From NCBI GenBank assembly GCA_016865015.1, contig CP018226.1:4309001-4373000 (forward strand): 64,000 bases of DNA. The letters are read 5' to 3'. The stretch comes from Rhizobiales bacterium IMCC20636. GTDB lineage: Bacteria; Pseudomonadota; Alphaproteobacteria; Rhizobiales; GCA-2746425. The notes beneath the pieces were generated by a model. It saw only the letters and a list, made by a program, of their open reading frames with translations, was not told where the DNA came from and did not search any database. Shown piece by piece: positions 19,011 through 28,754 of this stretch. The translations under genes were made by a program, and so were the position numbers. Position 1 is the first letter of the stretch, and the number at the start of each line of letters is the position of its first letter.

Positions 19011-21929
19011 ATGTCACAACAAACAGATTCTCAGACCTCACCCATGAAATCCGGCGATCATCTTATGCTCGTGGATGGTTCGGCCTATATCTTCCGGGCC
19101 TACCATGCCTTGCCCCCCCTCACCCGCAAATCCGATGGCTTGCCTGTTGGTGCCGTTGCCGGGTTCTGCAACATGTTGTGGAAACTGCTTGCGGTGGCCG
19201 AAGACACATCGCTTGGCGAAAAGCCGACACATTTTGCGGTGATTTTCGATGCCAGCAGCAAGACCTTCCGCAATGACATCTACAATGAGTACAAGGCCAA
19301 TCGCAGCGAAACGCCGGAAGATCTGATTCCGCAATTTGCTGTCATCCGCGATGCCACACGCGCCTTCAATGTCGCCAGCATCGAGAAGGAAGGCTTTGAA
19401 GCCGATGATCTGATTGCGACCTATGCGCGCCAGGCCGAGGAAATGGGGGCCCATGTCACTATTGTGTCCTCAGACAAGGATTTGATGCAGCTGGTCACCG
19501 ACAAGATCATCATGTTTGACCAGATGAAAGACAAGATTATTCGCTCTGACGATGTGATTGAAAAATTTGGTGTCGGCCCGGAAAAAATGATCGATCTGCA
19601 GGCGCTTGCCGGTGACAGCACCGACAATGTGCCGGGGGTTCCGGGCATTGGAGCCAAGACCGCCGCGCTGTTGCTGCAGGAATTTGGAAATCTTGAAACG
19701 CTGCTGGAACGCGCAGGGGAAATAAAACAAAACAAGCGCCGGGAAAACCTCATCGAGTTTGCCGATCAGGCCAGATTGTCGAAACGGCTGGTAGAACTGG
19801 AGCAGAATGTTCCGGTGGACGCGTCGCTGGATGATATGCTGGTTGAGGGCGTTGACGGCCCCAAGCTGGTTGCGTTCTTGAAGGGCATGGAATTCACCAC
19901 TTTGACACGGCGGGTGGCCGAGGCCACGGAAACCGTGGCTGATGCTGTGGATGCCACGCAGGTTTCCATCGATCATTGGGACGGACCCGCGACGCCCGAG
20001 ACAGCCTCTTCAGACGGAAACAGCGATAATTCTCCAACCGCTTTGGTCGAAGCGCTGAAGACAGCCGCTTTCGGACAGAAAATTGATCATGCTCTGTATG
20101 AGCGCATCACTGATCTGGACACCTTATCGGCATGGTGTGATGCAGCACGGGATCAGGGTTTTGTCAGTTTCGACACCGAAGCGACATCCCTGGATGCGAT
20201 GCAGGCCGATCTCGTGGGTGTCTCGCTGGCGCTGGCTCCGGGCAAGGCGGCCTACATACCGTTGCAACACAAGAGCGGCGTTGATGATTTGCTGGGCGGC
20301 GGTGTGGTGGACGGGCAAATTCCGCTGCGCGATGCAGTGTCAGTGTTGAAGCCATTGCTGGAAGATCCGGCTGTGCTGAAAATTGCCCAGAACCTGAAAT
20401 ATGACGCGCTCTTGCTGTCACGCTACGATATTGACGTGGTGAGCTTCGACGACACGATGCTGTTGTCCTATGCGCTGGATACCGGACGTGGTGGCCATGG
20501 TATGGATGAATTGTCACAACGCTGGCTGGACCACACGCCCATCCCATTCAAGGAAGTGGCCGGATCCGGCAAGAACAAGATCACCTTCGATCAGGTACCA
20601 CTTGAGGCAGCGACCGCCTACGCGGCTGAAGATGCAGATGTCACCCTGCGCCTGTGGCAGGTGCTGAAGCCACGTCTGGCCGCCGACGGTATGACCCGCA
20701 TGTATGAAAGCCTGGAACGCCCCATGGTGCCGGTGCTGATGCGGATGGAAAAACGCGGCATTTCCGTTGACCGGCAGATGTTGTCACGCCTGTCAGGTGA
20801 GTTTGCGCAAGGCATGGCGGGCCTTGAAGCCGAGATCATGGAACTGGCCGGCGAGCGCTTCAACCCGGGTTCCCCCAAACAATTGGGCGACATTCTGTTT
20901 GGAAAAATGGGGCTGCCGGGCGGCAAGAAAACCAAGACCGGTGCCTGGTCCACATCCGCCAATGTGCTGGAAGAACTGGCCGCAGAAGGCCACGAATTGC
21001 CGCGCAAGATTGTAGACTGGCGCCAGCTGTCCAAATTGAAATCCACCTATTCAGACGCTCTGCCGGGCTTCATCAACCCGCATACAAAGCGCGTCCACAC
21101 ATCCTACTCACTGGCGTCCACGACCACCGGTCGGCTGTCTTCGTCTGATCCCAATCTGCAGAACATTCCGGTGCGCACGGAAGCAGGCCGGAAAATCCGG
21201 CAGGCATTTGTGGCCGAAAAAGGCAACAAGCTGGTGTCGGCAGATTACAGCCAGATCGAATTGCGGGTGTTGGCTCATATTGCCGACATTCCGCAATTGA
21301 AGCAGGCCTTTGCAGATGGTCTGGATATTCATGCCATGACCGCCAGCGAAATGTTCAATGTTCCGATTGAGGGTATGGACCCGATGGTTCGTCGGCAGGC
21401 AAAAGCCATCAACTTTGGCATCATCTACGGCATATCCGCCTTCGGACTGGCCAACCAGTTGGGCATTTCCCGCTCCGATGCCAAGAGCTATATCGACACC
21501 TATTTCCAGCGTTTTCCCGGTATTCGCACCTATATGGAAGACACCAAGACCTTTGCCCGGTCGCATGGCTATGTGGAAACCATTTTCGGCCGTCGGGCGC
21601 ATTATCCCGAAATCAACACCAAGAATCCCAATATGCGGGCATTCATGGAACGGGCCGCCATCAATGCGCCAATCCAGGGGTCAGCCGCCGATATCATCCG
21701 CCGGGCCATGGTGCGCATGGAAGCGGCGCTGACCGAAAGCGCCCTGTCAGCGCAGATGTTGCTGCAGGTGCATGATGAGTTGATATTCGAGGTGCCTGAA
21801 GCCGAGGTTGAGGCAACCATTCCAGTGGTGCGTAACATCATGGAGCAGGCCTGCCTTCCGCTGATTGATCTGTCGGTTCCGCTGCAAGTGGATGCACGGG
21901 CCGCTGACAATTGGGATGAAGCTCATTAA
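19011..21929 (+). CDS. polA: DNA polymerase I
   Basis: The 972-residue enzyme has three domains: a 5'-3' exonuclease (about 15-310; LVDGSAYIFRAYHALPP, SSDKDLMQLV, GDSTDNVPGVPGIG), a 3'-5' proofreading domain (about 360-560) whose FDTEAT keeps the Asp and Glu metal ligands, and a family A polymerase (about 580-970) with SADYSQIELRVLAHI, RRQAKAINFGIIYG and the catalytic LLQVHDELIFEV. It acts in Okazaki-fragment processing and repair. The start could also be ATG 19044 (MKSGDHLMLVDG), which would remove an 11-residue unconserved lead. Confidence 0.96.
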   Translation: MSQQTDSQTSPMKSGDHLMLVDGSAYIFRAYHALPPLTRKSDGLPVGAVAGFCNMLWKLLAVAEDTSLGEKPTHFAVIFDASSKTFRNDIYNEYKANRSETPEDLIPQFAVIRDATRAFNVASIEKEGFEADDLIATYARQAEEMGAHVTIVSSDKDLMQLVTDKIIMFDQMKDKIIRSDDVIEKFGVGPEKMIDLQALAGDSTDNVPGVPGIGAKTAALLLQEFGNLETLLERAGEIKQNKRRENLIEFADQARLSKRLVELEQNVPVDASLDDMLVEGVDGPKLVAFLKGMEFTTLTRRVAEATETVADAVDATQVSIDHWDGPATPETASSDGNSDNSPTALVEALKTAAFGQKIDHALYERITDLDTLSAWCDAARDQGFVSFDTEATSLDAMQADLVGVSLALAPGKAAYIPLQHKSGVDDLLGGGVVDGQIPLRDAVSVLKPLLEDPAVLKIAQNLKYDALLLSRYDIDVVSFDDTMLLSYALDTGRGGHGMDELSQRWLDHTPIPFKEVAGSGKNKITFDQVPLEAATAYAAEDADVTLRLWQVLKPRLAADGMTRMYESLERPMVPVLMRMEKRGISVDRQMLSRLSGEFAQGMAGLEAEIMELAGERFNPGSPKQLGDILFGKMGLPGGKKTKTGAWSTSANVLEELAAEGHELPRKIVDWRQLSKLKSTYSDALPGFINPHTKRVHTSYSLASTTTGRLSSSDPNLQNIPVRTEAGRKIRQAFVAEKGNKLVSADYSQIELRVLAHIADIPQLKQAFADGLDIHAMTASEMFNVPIEGMDPMVRRQAKAINFGIIYGISAFGLANQLGISRSDAKSYIDTYFQRFPGIRTYMEDTKTFARSHGYVETIFGRRAHYPEINTKNPNMRAFMERAAINAPIQGSAADIIRRAMVRMEAALTESALSAQMLLQVHDELIFEVPEAEVEATIPVVRNIMEQACLPLIDLSVPLQVDARAADNWDEAH

Positions 21930-22083
21930 CCGGTTGCAATCAATGCCGTGGATGGCCATCGCGAAACAGGTTACAAATGCCTGAAAATCCGCAACAGCCT
22001 GAAATTGGTCACGGAAATGTCCCATTTGCGCCGCAATGCGGTTTATTCAACCCGCGCGACCCTGCATTATTGAGTTACTGACG

Positions 22084-23040
22084 ATGGCACTTTCACGTTT
22101 TTTCGCATTTGTATGTTCTGGACTGTTGCTGTTGACACTGTCAGTCAATGCCTGGGCTGTGACAGCAGTTCCAGCTGGCAACCGCAATGCAACCCAGCCA
22201 GAAGTGCCACGTGATGCGGTCATTCGCACGCAGCAGACAAAGGACACGTTCGAAGGCAAGTTTCAAAAAGTCCTGCGCCTGTTCGAGAACGACAGAAAGC
22301 TGATTTCCAAAATCCAGAAAACCGCCAAGCGCTATGATATCGATCCTATTCATATGATCGGTGCGATTGTTGGGGAGCATACCTACAATGTGGATGCGGT
22401 CGATCAATTGCAGGCCTATTATATCAAAGCGCTGGCTTACGCAGAAACCCGTATCCGGTTCGAGTATGATGGCGAAAGCGTCACCGATTTTGTCGAACGC
22501 CCGGAATTTGCATCCTGTGAGGGGCTGAGCGATTCCTATACCCTGTGGACCTGCCGCGAAGATGTGTTCAACGCCGTTTTTCGTGGCAAGTCACATCCTG
22601 ACCAGTCCTTTGGCAAAACATTTTTCCAGCCGCTTTTCGCCGGACAGACCTTTGGCTTGGGACAACTCAATCCGCTGACTGCGCTGATGATGAGTGACAT
22701 GGCGAAAAGCCACGGTCGCCAACGTCGACTGGATGTGCGCAAGCCAAGCGTGATTTACCAGACGATCATGGACCCGGATAAGTCACTGCATTATATGGCA
22801 GCCGTGTTGCGCACAGCGATTGACGATTATCAGACCATTGCCGGGTTTGATATTTCCAACAATCCCGGCATCACCGCAACGCTTTACAATCTGGGTGGCA
22901 CAAAGGCGCGTGCAACCGCGCTGGCGCAGGAAAACCAGAAACGCAGCGCGTCTGGCCAAAACCCCAAATTGCCGGAAGAAAACTACTATGGCTGGCTGGT
23001 CAATGACCGCATCGACACGCTGCGCGGCTTGCTGAATTAG
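22084..23040 (+). CDS. DUF1402 family exported protein
   Basis: The protein of about 318 residues has a clear signal peptide (ALSRFFAFVCSGLLLLTLSV, likely cut near NAWA). The mature part resembles the uncharacterised DUF1402 family of Rhizobiales. The segments DPIHMIGAIVGEHTYNVDA and FGLGQLNPLTALMMSD recall the Glu-containing active-site helix of lysozyme-like transglycosylases, so a cell-wall role is possible but inferred. ATG 22084 is chosen because the signal peptide begins there; the frame is open 16 codons further upstream. Confidence 0.8.
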   Translation: MALSRFFAFVCSGLLLLTLSVNAWAVTAVPAGNRNATQPEVPRDAVIRTQQTKDTFEGKFQKVLRLFENDRKLISKIQKTAKRYDIDPIHMIGAIVGEHTYNVDAVDQLQAYYIKALAYAETRIRFEYDGESVTDFVERPEFASCEGLSDSYTLWTCREDVFNAVFRGKSHPDQSFGKTFFQPLFAGQTFGLGQLNPLTALMMSDMAKSHGRQRRLDVRKPSVIYQTIMDPDKSLHYMAAVLRTAIDDYQTIAGFDISNNPGITATLYNLGGTKARATALAQENQKRSASGQNPKLPEENYYGWLVNDRIDTLRGLLN

Positions 23041-23151
23041 CCAGCCCGAACGCCGAATAAGTCAGTCGATTACCGGATTCTCTCTGGTGTTTTTTCCTGA
23101 AAACAGCTTTGATATCACTCTCATCATCATGTGATTTTGGAGGAGAGCATC

Positions 23152-23508
23152 ATGAGCTACATTCAGGGTTTACTTATTCCAGTACCACGCAAGAACAAAG
23201 AGGCCTATCGCGAGATGGCTGAACTGTCTGCTTCGATCTTTCAGGACTATGGCGCGACGCGTGTTGTTGAATCCTGGGGCGACAATGTTCCAGACGGCAA
23301 GGTGACCGACTTCAAACGTGCGGTCAAAGCGCAGGATGATGAAGCTGTCGTCTTTTCATGGATCGAATGGCCCGACAAGGCGACATGCGATGCTGCAGCA
23401 CAGAAGATGGAAACCGATCCGCGCTGGAAGGAATTCCCTGAAATGCCGTTTGATGGCATGCGCATGATCTGGGCCGGGTTCGAACCGATCTTCGAAGTCA
23501 AATCATAG
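23152..23508 (+). CDS. DUF1428 domain-containing protein
   Basis: The 118-residue protein matches the DUF1428 family (YIQGLLIPVPRKNKEAYREM, then VVESWGDNVPDGKVTDF, then FEPIFEVKS), which has a dimeric alpha-beta-barrel (ferredoxin-like) fold. Its function is unknown. The start is fixed by a strong ribosome site, GGAGGAG, about 7 bases before ATG 23152. Confidence 0.88.
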   Translation: MSYIQGLLIPVPRKNKEAYREMAELSASIFQDYGATRVVESWGDNVPDGKVTDFKRAVKAQDDEAVVFSWIEWPDKATCDAAAQKMETDPRWKEFPEMPFDGMRMIWAGFEPIFEVKS

Positions 23509-23672
23509 AGTCTCTCTCGGTTGTCTCTGTCCGCATGAAGCCGGGGACACGATCCAGCACTGGAGCATGGCTCCGGTTGATCATCCGGCCATCAAGGCAA
23601 TGCAGGGAGCCTTGAAGAACCTTACAATGGCCGCCAGCGGCAATTTGAGGGCATTCGATTAAACAAACCATT

Positions 23673-23711
23673 GATGGCGGCATATCGGGACACTTTCCAA
23701 TATGCCGTCAT
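23673..23711 (-). terminator. Candidate terminator after ptsN
   Basis: A 12-base stem with one G-U pair (ATGGCGGCATAT against ATATGCCGTCAT, loop about 14) lies just past the ptsN stop. On the minus strand it is followed by a T-rich but interrupted run (GGTTTGTTT). It separates ptsN from the convergent DUF1428 gene. Confidence 0.5.
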
Positions 23712-23719
23712 AAACTTTG

Positions 23720-24193
23720 TCAGGCGGCGTTAGAGGCCATGTCGTGTGTCAGGATAGTATAGAGGCTGTCCGCATCGCGTGTTTCACGCAGTTTGGTCGT
23801 GATATGGCTGTTGCGGAAGACTCTGGCGATGCGCGCCAGAGCTTTCAAATGATCGGCACCGGCCCCTTCTGAGGCAAGCAGAAGGAAAATTAGATCGACC
23901 GGTTCTCCGTCGAGTGATTCAAACTCGATCGGCGTTTCCAGACGGGCAAAGACGCCAATGATGCCGTCAAAAGTCACCAGCTTGCCATGTGGAATGGCAA
24001 TGCCATGCCCCACGCCAGTTGACCCAAGCCGCTCGCGCTGCAAAAGCGTGTCAAAAATCTCGCGTTCCGGAACACCGGTCAAAGACGCAGCTTTTTCAGC
24101 CAGCGCCTGTATCGCCTGCTTTTTGGACTGCACTTTCAAAGTTGGTATTACGGCATCAGGCGAAACCAGATCACTCAGATCCATCGCAAACAT
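23720..24193 (-). CDS. ptsN: Nitrogen-regulatory PTS protein EIIA(Ntr)
   Basis: This cytosolic phosphoacceptor of the PtsP-NPr-PtsN chain regulates potassium transport, nitrogen and carbon responses rather than sugar uptake. The 157 residues show the PTS EIIA type 2 fold, with the phosphorylated histidine in GHGIAIPHGK and preceding LLQRERLGSTG. It follows rpoN and hpf on the same strand, the classical order. The start is ATG 24193, with ATG 24184 (MDLSDLV) as an alternative. Confidence 0.94.
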   Translation of the reverse strand: MFAMDLSDLVSPDAVIPTLKVQSKKQAIQALAEKAASLTGVPEREIFDTLLQRERLGSTGVGHGIAIPHGKLVTFDGIIGVFARLETPIEFESLDGEPVDLIFLLLASEGAGADHLKALARIARVFRNSHITTKLRETRDADSLYTILTHDMASNAA

Positions 24194-24337
24194 CCATTAG
24201 TTGTTTTATCTTTGTCGCGGCACATATCTCTGTCCTACACACAAGCTGGTAGCCGGTGGCTGGTGACTACCAGCTTGGCGTTCAGGTTACAAATGCCGTC
24301 ATACGTTCCCTTGGCTTTACCCTTCCCGGGCGGGCCG

Positions 24338-24907
24338 TCAGGTCTGTAATGATGGATCAACCCAGCCAATGTTGCCGTCGGCGCGACGGTAGACCACGTT
24401 TACGCCACCATGTCCAGCGTTTCGGAACACCAGCAATGGCTCATCGGTCATGTCCATCTCCATCACTGCATTTCCGACTGTAAAGGTCGGCAAACTGGAT
24501 GCTGTTTCAGCAATGATGACCGGATTGAAATCTTCCGGAACCTCTTCGTCTTCAGCGGGGGCTGCAAGAATGTAACTCGCTGCCATCATTGCATTTTCTC
24601 GGTTCGCACGCTGATGATGATCTTTCAATTTGCGCTTGTAGCGGCGCAATTGTTTCTCCACCCGCTCTGCACATTTCTCAAAGCTTGCACGCGGTTCATG
24701 TGATTGACCGGAGGCTGCCAGATTCGCGCCAGTGCTCAGATGAAGCGTACATTCGGAGGAGAACCCGTTCGGCTCCTTGGTCAGTGTCACCTGACCGGAA
24801 TAGGTGCCTGTAAAATATTTATTTAAAGCCTCGCCAATCCTGTCTTGAATTTCTCCACGCAGGGTGTCCCCCACATCCATATTTTTTCCGGATATGCGAA
24901 GTTCCAT
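24338..24907 (-). CDS. hpf: Ribosome hibernation promoting factor, long form
   Basis: This stationary-phase factor binds the 30S subunit and dimerises ribosomes. The protein of about 189 residues has the N-terminal S30AE domain (1-105: MELRISGKNMDVGD, EKQLRRYKRKLKDHH) and the C-terminal dimerisation domain (about 130-189: FRNAGHGGVNVVYRRADGN). The start at 24907 is set by AGAGG about 7 bases upstream and by the family N-terminus MELRISG; the frame is open 50 codons further but that part is not conserved-looking. It sits between rpoN and ptsN. Confidence 0.94.
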   Translation of the reverse strand: MELRISGKNMDVGDTLRGEIQDRIGEALNKYFTGTYSGQVTLTKEPNGFSSECTLHLSTGANLAASGQSHEPRASFEKCAERVEKQLRRYKRKLKDHHQRANRENAMMAASYILAAPAEDEEVPEDFNPVIIAETASSLPTFTVGNAVMEMDMTDEPLLVFRNAGHGGVNVVYRRADGNIGWVDPSLQT

Positions 24908-25081
24908 AATTGACCTCTCACTTGTGTCCCGGCATGGGACGGTTTTCCGACTCGCCAGTGGTTCTGCCACCGGTTTTGTCGTCTGTTTACCGAGATTGGA
25001 CCACGAACCCGGTCCACAGGTCACCCTGTCCAATATCAGTGCCGCAGTCATCTTCACCGCAAAACTTGCAGCTTTTATGAC

Positions 25082-26632
25082 TTATCTGGCCTGCCCGCCA
25101 GCCGCTCGCTTCTGGCGCCGGCGTGCTACGCTGGAGGGTATGCCAAGTGCTTCGCGGTATTTTGCCACGGTTCGGCGGGCTATGTCGATGCCGGATGTCT
25201 TCAATTTTTCCACAAGCGCATCATCACTTAGGATAGCGCCGGCAACTTCATGATCTATTAACTGTTTGATCCTGTGGCGGACGGCCTCTCCGGAGTGAAC
25301 CTCGCCATTCATACCGGCAATCGAGGAGGAAAAGAAGAATTTCAGCTCAAAAATACCGCGCGGCGTTGAAATGTATTTGTTTGATGTGACGCGACTGACT
25401 GTCGATTCATGCATTTCGATAGCATCTGCGACCTGCTTCAACGTCATTGGCTTGAGGTGTTCTATGCCATGAAGGAAGAATGCGTCCTGCATCCGGACGA
25501 TCTCTGTTGAGACTTTCAGAATGCTCCGGGCTCTTTGATCCAAAGCCTTGATCAGGCCGCTTGCTGATTGCAGGCTGGTGTTCAAAAAGCTCTTTTCATC
25601 GTCCTTGGCGTGTTTCGATACACTCTGGAAGTAGATTTCATTAACCAGCAGGCGCGGCAAGACGTCACTGTTCAATTCAATATGCCAGGCGCTCTCGCCG
25701 CCTTCAGTGCTGCTTGCCGTTACCAGAACATCCGGCACCAGACTTTCAGGTTCAAGCGCCTCAAACATTTCGCCAGGCTTGGGGTTGAGCGAGCGGATGC
25801 AGGCAATCTTGTCCCCAAGCTCCCTGTCGGACAAGCCAGTCAGGCTGTGCAGGCCCTGTATATCCTGCTGTGCCAGCATGGTCAGATTGTTCAGGATGAG
25901 GCGCATGTCATCATCCAGTGCACCCTGATCCTGCAACTGCAATTCAAGGCATTCCTGCAGGCTGCGCGCACCAATACCAGCGGGCTCGCACGCATGTATC
26001 AAGGCGATGGCTGATTCCAGCGTCGCTTCGTCAATAGAGAATTGCTCGCAAATGGCAGCGCTGTCGAGTTGCAGATAGCCAGCGCCATCCAACTGGCTGA
26101 CCAGATATTGACACAGCGCCCGCAGCACAGGATTTTTCGTCATCAGAAAGACCTGATCTTCCAGACGGGCGCGCAGGCTGGTTGTGCCGGCCAGGGTGGC
26201 GTCAAACGCCATATCCTCGCCAATGGCGGCCCCCAGCATTGAGGGTCCTTCAAGCGCCCGGTCGTAGGGAGATTCCTGCGATGGTGTCAGCGCTGTTTCA
26301 TTATCATCCTGATACAGGTTGCTGTAATCAGAATCCGGCGGGCCGCTCAGATCGGTGTTGGCTTCTGTCAGCTCCCGCGCATCAAGCCCTTCTGCTTCAG
26401 CCGGAGGTCCTGTATCCTCGGCGTCGGCGTCGGCTTCACGTTCCAGCAGCGGATTTTTCTCCAGCTCATCTTCAACATGCTGAGACAATTCCAGATGTGA
26501 CATCTGCAACAGCTTGATCGCCTGAACCAATTGCGGCGTCATCACCAATGACTGGGTCAGATTCTGGCGCAATCCGGGGGCGAGTTTTTGACTCATCCCA
26601 GCAGCAAAAGAAAATGGACTTGGCCCTGACAT
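25082..26632 (-). CDS. rpoN: RNA polymerase sigma-54 factor
   Basis: This alternative sigma factor needs enhancer-binding ATPases and directs nitrogen, motility and other regulons. The 516 residues show region I (LRQNLTQSLVMTPQLVQAIKLLQMSHLEL, glutamine/leucine-rich; only the start is quoted in part), an acidic region II (about 55-125), the core-binding and DNA-binding regions, and the RpoN box ARRTVAKYRE near the C-terminus. It is followed by hpf and ptsN and preceded by lptB, the standard alphaproteobacterial order. Confidence 0.96.
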   Translation of the reverse strand: MSGPSPFSFAAGMSQKLAPGLRQNLTQSLVMTPQLVQAIKLLQMSHLELSQHVEDELEKNPLLEREADADAEDTGPPAEAEGLDARELTEANTDLSGPPDSDYSNLYQDDNETALTPSQESPYDRALEGPSMLGAAIGEDMAFDATLAGTTSLRARLEDQVFLMTKNPVLRALCQYLVSQLDGAGYLQLDSAAICEQFSIDEATLESAIALIHACEPAGIGARSLQECLELQLQDQGALDDDMRLILNNLTMLAQQDIQGLHSLTGLSDRELGDKIACIRSLNPKPGEMFEALEPESLVPDVLVTASSTEGGESAWHIELNSDVLPRLLVNEIYFQSVSKHAKDDEKSFLNTSLQSASGLIKALDQRARSILKVSTEIVRMQDAFFLHGIEHLKPMTLKQVADAIEMHESTVSRVTSNKYISTPRGIFELKFFFSSSIAGMNGEVHSGEAVRHRIKQLIDHEVAGAILSDDALVEKLKTSGIDIARRTVAKYREALGIPSSVARRRQKRAAGGQAR

Positions 26633-26795
26633 CGGCGATTTGGTTCCTGAGGTTTTTGAGGTTTCGGTGTGTTAAAATGAATTATCTGTTTTCGTGTTCG
26701 TCTGGCGTGGTCCAGCAGTCATTCAGGCCCGTGCGCTGTTTGCCAATATGACAGCTGTCGGGTTTGCGGAAGTTTAGCTGAGCAGGTTGTTGTGT

Positions 26796-28061
26796 TCAAA
26801 GCGTAAATTGATCACCAAGGTAAACACGTCTTACGTCTTCGTTCTCGACAATATCTTCCGGCGTGCCTTCCATCAGAACCTCACCGGAATGAATGATATA
26901 GGCCCGGTCAATCAGTCCCAGTGTCTCGCGCACATTGTGGTCGGTGATCAACACACCGATGCCACGCGCTGTCAGTTGCCGGACGAGTTTCTGGATATCT
27001 CCCACAGCAATGGGATCGATGCCCGCAAAAGGCTCATCAAGCAACATGAAAGCCGGGCGACTGGCCAGCGCACGCGCAATCTCGCAGCGGCGGCGTTCGC
27101 CTCCCGACAATGCAATACTGGGGGAGTTGCGAAGATGGTCAATACCGAATTCCTGCAACAGCCGCTCCAGATCCTGCTTGCGCTGGCGTCGATCAGGTTC
27201 AACGATTTCAAGCACCGCCTTGATGTTGTCTTCGACCGAGAGACCGCGGAAAATGGAAGCCTCCTGCGGCAGATATCCGATACCAAGCCGGGCGCGGCTG
27301 TACATTGGCAGCGAGGTCACATCAAAACCGTCAATTCGAATGGCTCCCTGATCCGGACGGATCAGGCCGGTGATCATATAGAATACTGTGGTCTTGCCAG
27401 CACCATTCGGGCCCAGCAGTCCGACAGCCTCGCCCTGGCGAACGGCGAGTGTGACATCGCGAACCACAGGGCGGCGACGAAAACTCTTTGCCAGATTTTG
27501 TGCAACCAACCAGCCATCTTCATCGGAGAATTGACGTTTTTTCTGCTTCGGCGCTTTTCGGGTGGTCGGCTTGGCAGAAGCAGGGTTGGCGGGCGTTGGT
27601 CTGGCTAGCGCCGGCGTGCTGAGTGTGGATTCTTCAAGGTCGAGCTCTGAAGCGGGCGCTGAAAAACTCTCGGGAATTGGCTGAGACCGAACTGCACTGT
27701 CCACTCTCAAAGAGGCGGTGCGCGGCGGTTTTGGCACCGGCTTCGGCTTCCGTTTGAAGCGCAATGCCTTCAGGGGCGCCATTGCAGCACTGACTGTTTC
27801 ACGAATGCGGAAAGAGCCCCGTTCCTTGCTGGTGGGGCCACTTGAGGGCCGCAAATCGTCCTGGTCATCATCATAGATGGAGCGTAATTGCCGACGCTGT
27901 GCGGGCTGACTGTCCAGCGGCTCCTCATCGGGATATTCAGACCCGTCGAACCCTCGCTCCAGTGAACCCGGTTCAACACGTGCCGAGCTGAGATCTCCGG
28001 ACGCAGCGCGCCGACCTTTCTCAGTCCTGGATTGTCTGAATTTTTTCACTGATGCGGACAC
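26796..28061 (-). CDS. lptB: LPS export ABC transporter ATP-binding protein with long N-terminal extension
   Basis: LptB is the ATPase of the LptB2FGC complex that extracts LPS from the inner membrane. The ABC domain (about residues 178-421) has Walker A GPNGAGKTT, signature LSGGERRRCEIARAL and Walker B FMLLDEPFAGIDP, plus the LptB-typical GYLPQEASIFRGLSVEDN. The first 178 or so residues are charged, low-complexity and probably disordered (rich in Ser, Pro, Arg, Lys), ending in TTRKAPKQKKRQFSDED. Typical LptB proteins are about 240 residues. The gene follows lptA, with 92 bases between them. Confidence 0.92.
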   Translation of the reverse strand: MSASVKKFRQSRTEKGRRAASGDLSSARVEPGSLERGFDGSEYPDEEPLDSQPAQRRQLRSIYDDDQDDLRPSSGPTSKERGSFRIRETVSAAMAPLKALRFKRKPKPVPKPPRTASLRVDSAVRSQPIPESFSAPASELDLEESTLSTPALARPTPANPASAKPTTRKAPKQKKRQFSDEDGWLVAQNLAKSFRRRPVVRDVTLAVRQGEAVGLLGPNGAGKTTVFYMITGLIRPDQGAIRIDGFDVTSLPMYSRARLGIGYLPQEASIFRGLSVEDNIKAVLEIVEPDRRQRKQDLERLLQEFGIDHLRNSPSIALSGGERRRCEIARALASRPAFMLLDEPFAGIDPIAVGDIQKLVRQLTARGIGVLITDHNVRETLGLIDRAYIIHSGEVLMEGTPEDIVENEDVRRVYLGDQFTL

Positions 28062-28153
28062 CCTGAAACGTGATCGGCTTAAGTCTAGCAGGTGTTTTGT
28101 TCAATAGCCTGCTTCAAATGCCATGTCGATGCGCAAGCCTGTTGTTTGCGGTC

Positions 28154-28732
28154 CTACTTTTTTCCAGGCAGGAAAACGCCGCGCACCCTGCCTCCTGATT
28201 GCTTGTTGGCAGCTTCAACCCGGCTTTCACCGGTTTTCAGGTTCACGATCAAGCGTTGCCCGCGCAATTCATTGCTGCCTTTGGTCAAAATGACATTGCC
28301 CGACAGCGTCAATATCTGGGTTGCCATTAAAAATGTCGCCCGATCGCCACGGGCCGTCTGATCCTGACTGGTCACGTGAATGGGGCCTCTTGCCTCAACT
28401 TTTGAAATCTGCTGATTGGTGCCTGTCGCGCGCCCATCGTAATAAACAGTTATGCTGCTGGCTCGCAAGGTCGTCGGCCCCTGAACCAGGCGCACATTGC
28501 CTCGAAAGACGGCCGTTTTTTCACGGTCCTGAACTTCCAGTTCATCTGCTTCAATCTCGATGGGGTCTCTTGAGGATGCCGACAGGCCGGAAAAGGCCTC
28601 TGAAACGTCCTGCGCATGAACAGTTGGCATCAACAGCAGAACGGCCACCGTAAAGGCGCATAGCCATTGCAGCACCGTGACCCCGCTCCGGGATACGCGC
28701 TGTCGCGCAGCAGTGATTTTGTTGGGAACCAT
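28154..28732 (-). CDS. lptA: LPS export periplasmic bridge protein LptA
   Basis: LptA is the periplasmic beta-jellyroll that polymerises into the bridge carrying LPS from LptC to LptD. The 192 residues have an N-terminal signal segment (hydrophobic about 17-37, cut near VHAQD) and an OstA-type domain with EIEADELEVQDREKTAVFRG, then GNVILTKGSNELRGQRLIVNL. It lies 22 bases after lptC, so the two are cotranscribed. Confidence 0.9.
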   Translation of the reverse strand: MVPNKITAARQRVSRSGVTVLQWLCAFTVAVLLLMPTVHAQDVSEAFSGLSASSRDPIEIEADELEVQDREKTAVFRGNVRLVQGPTTLRASSITVYYDGRATGTNQQISKVEARGPIHVTSQDQTARGDRATFLMATQILTLSGNVILTKGSNELRGQRLIVNLKTGESRVEAANKQSGGRVRGVFLPGKK

Positions 28733-28754
28733 TCTCTACCGTTTCATCCTGTTT

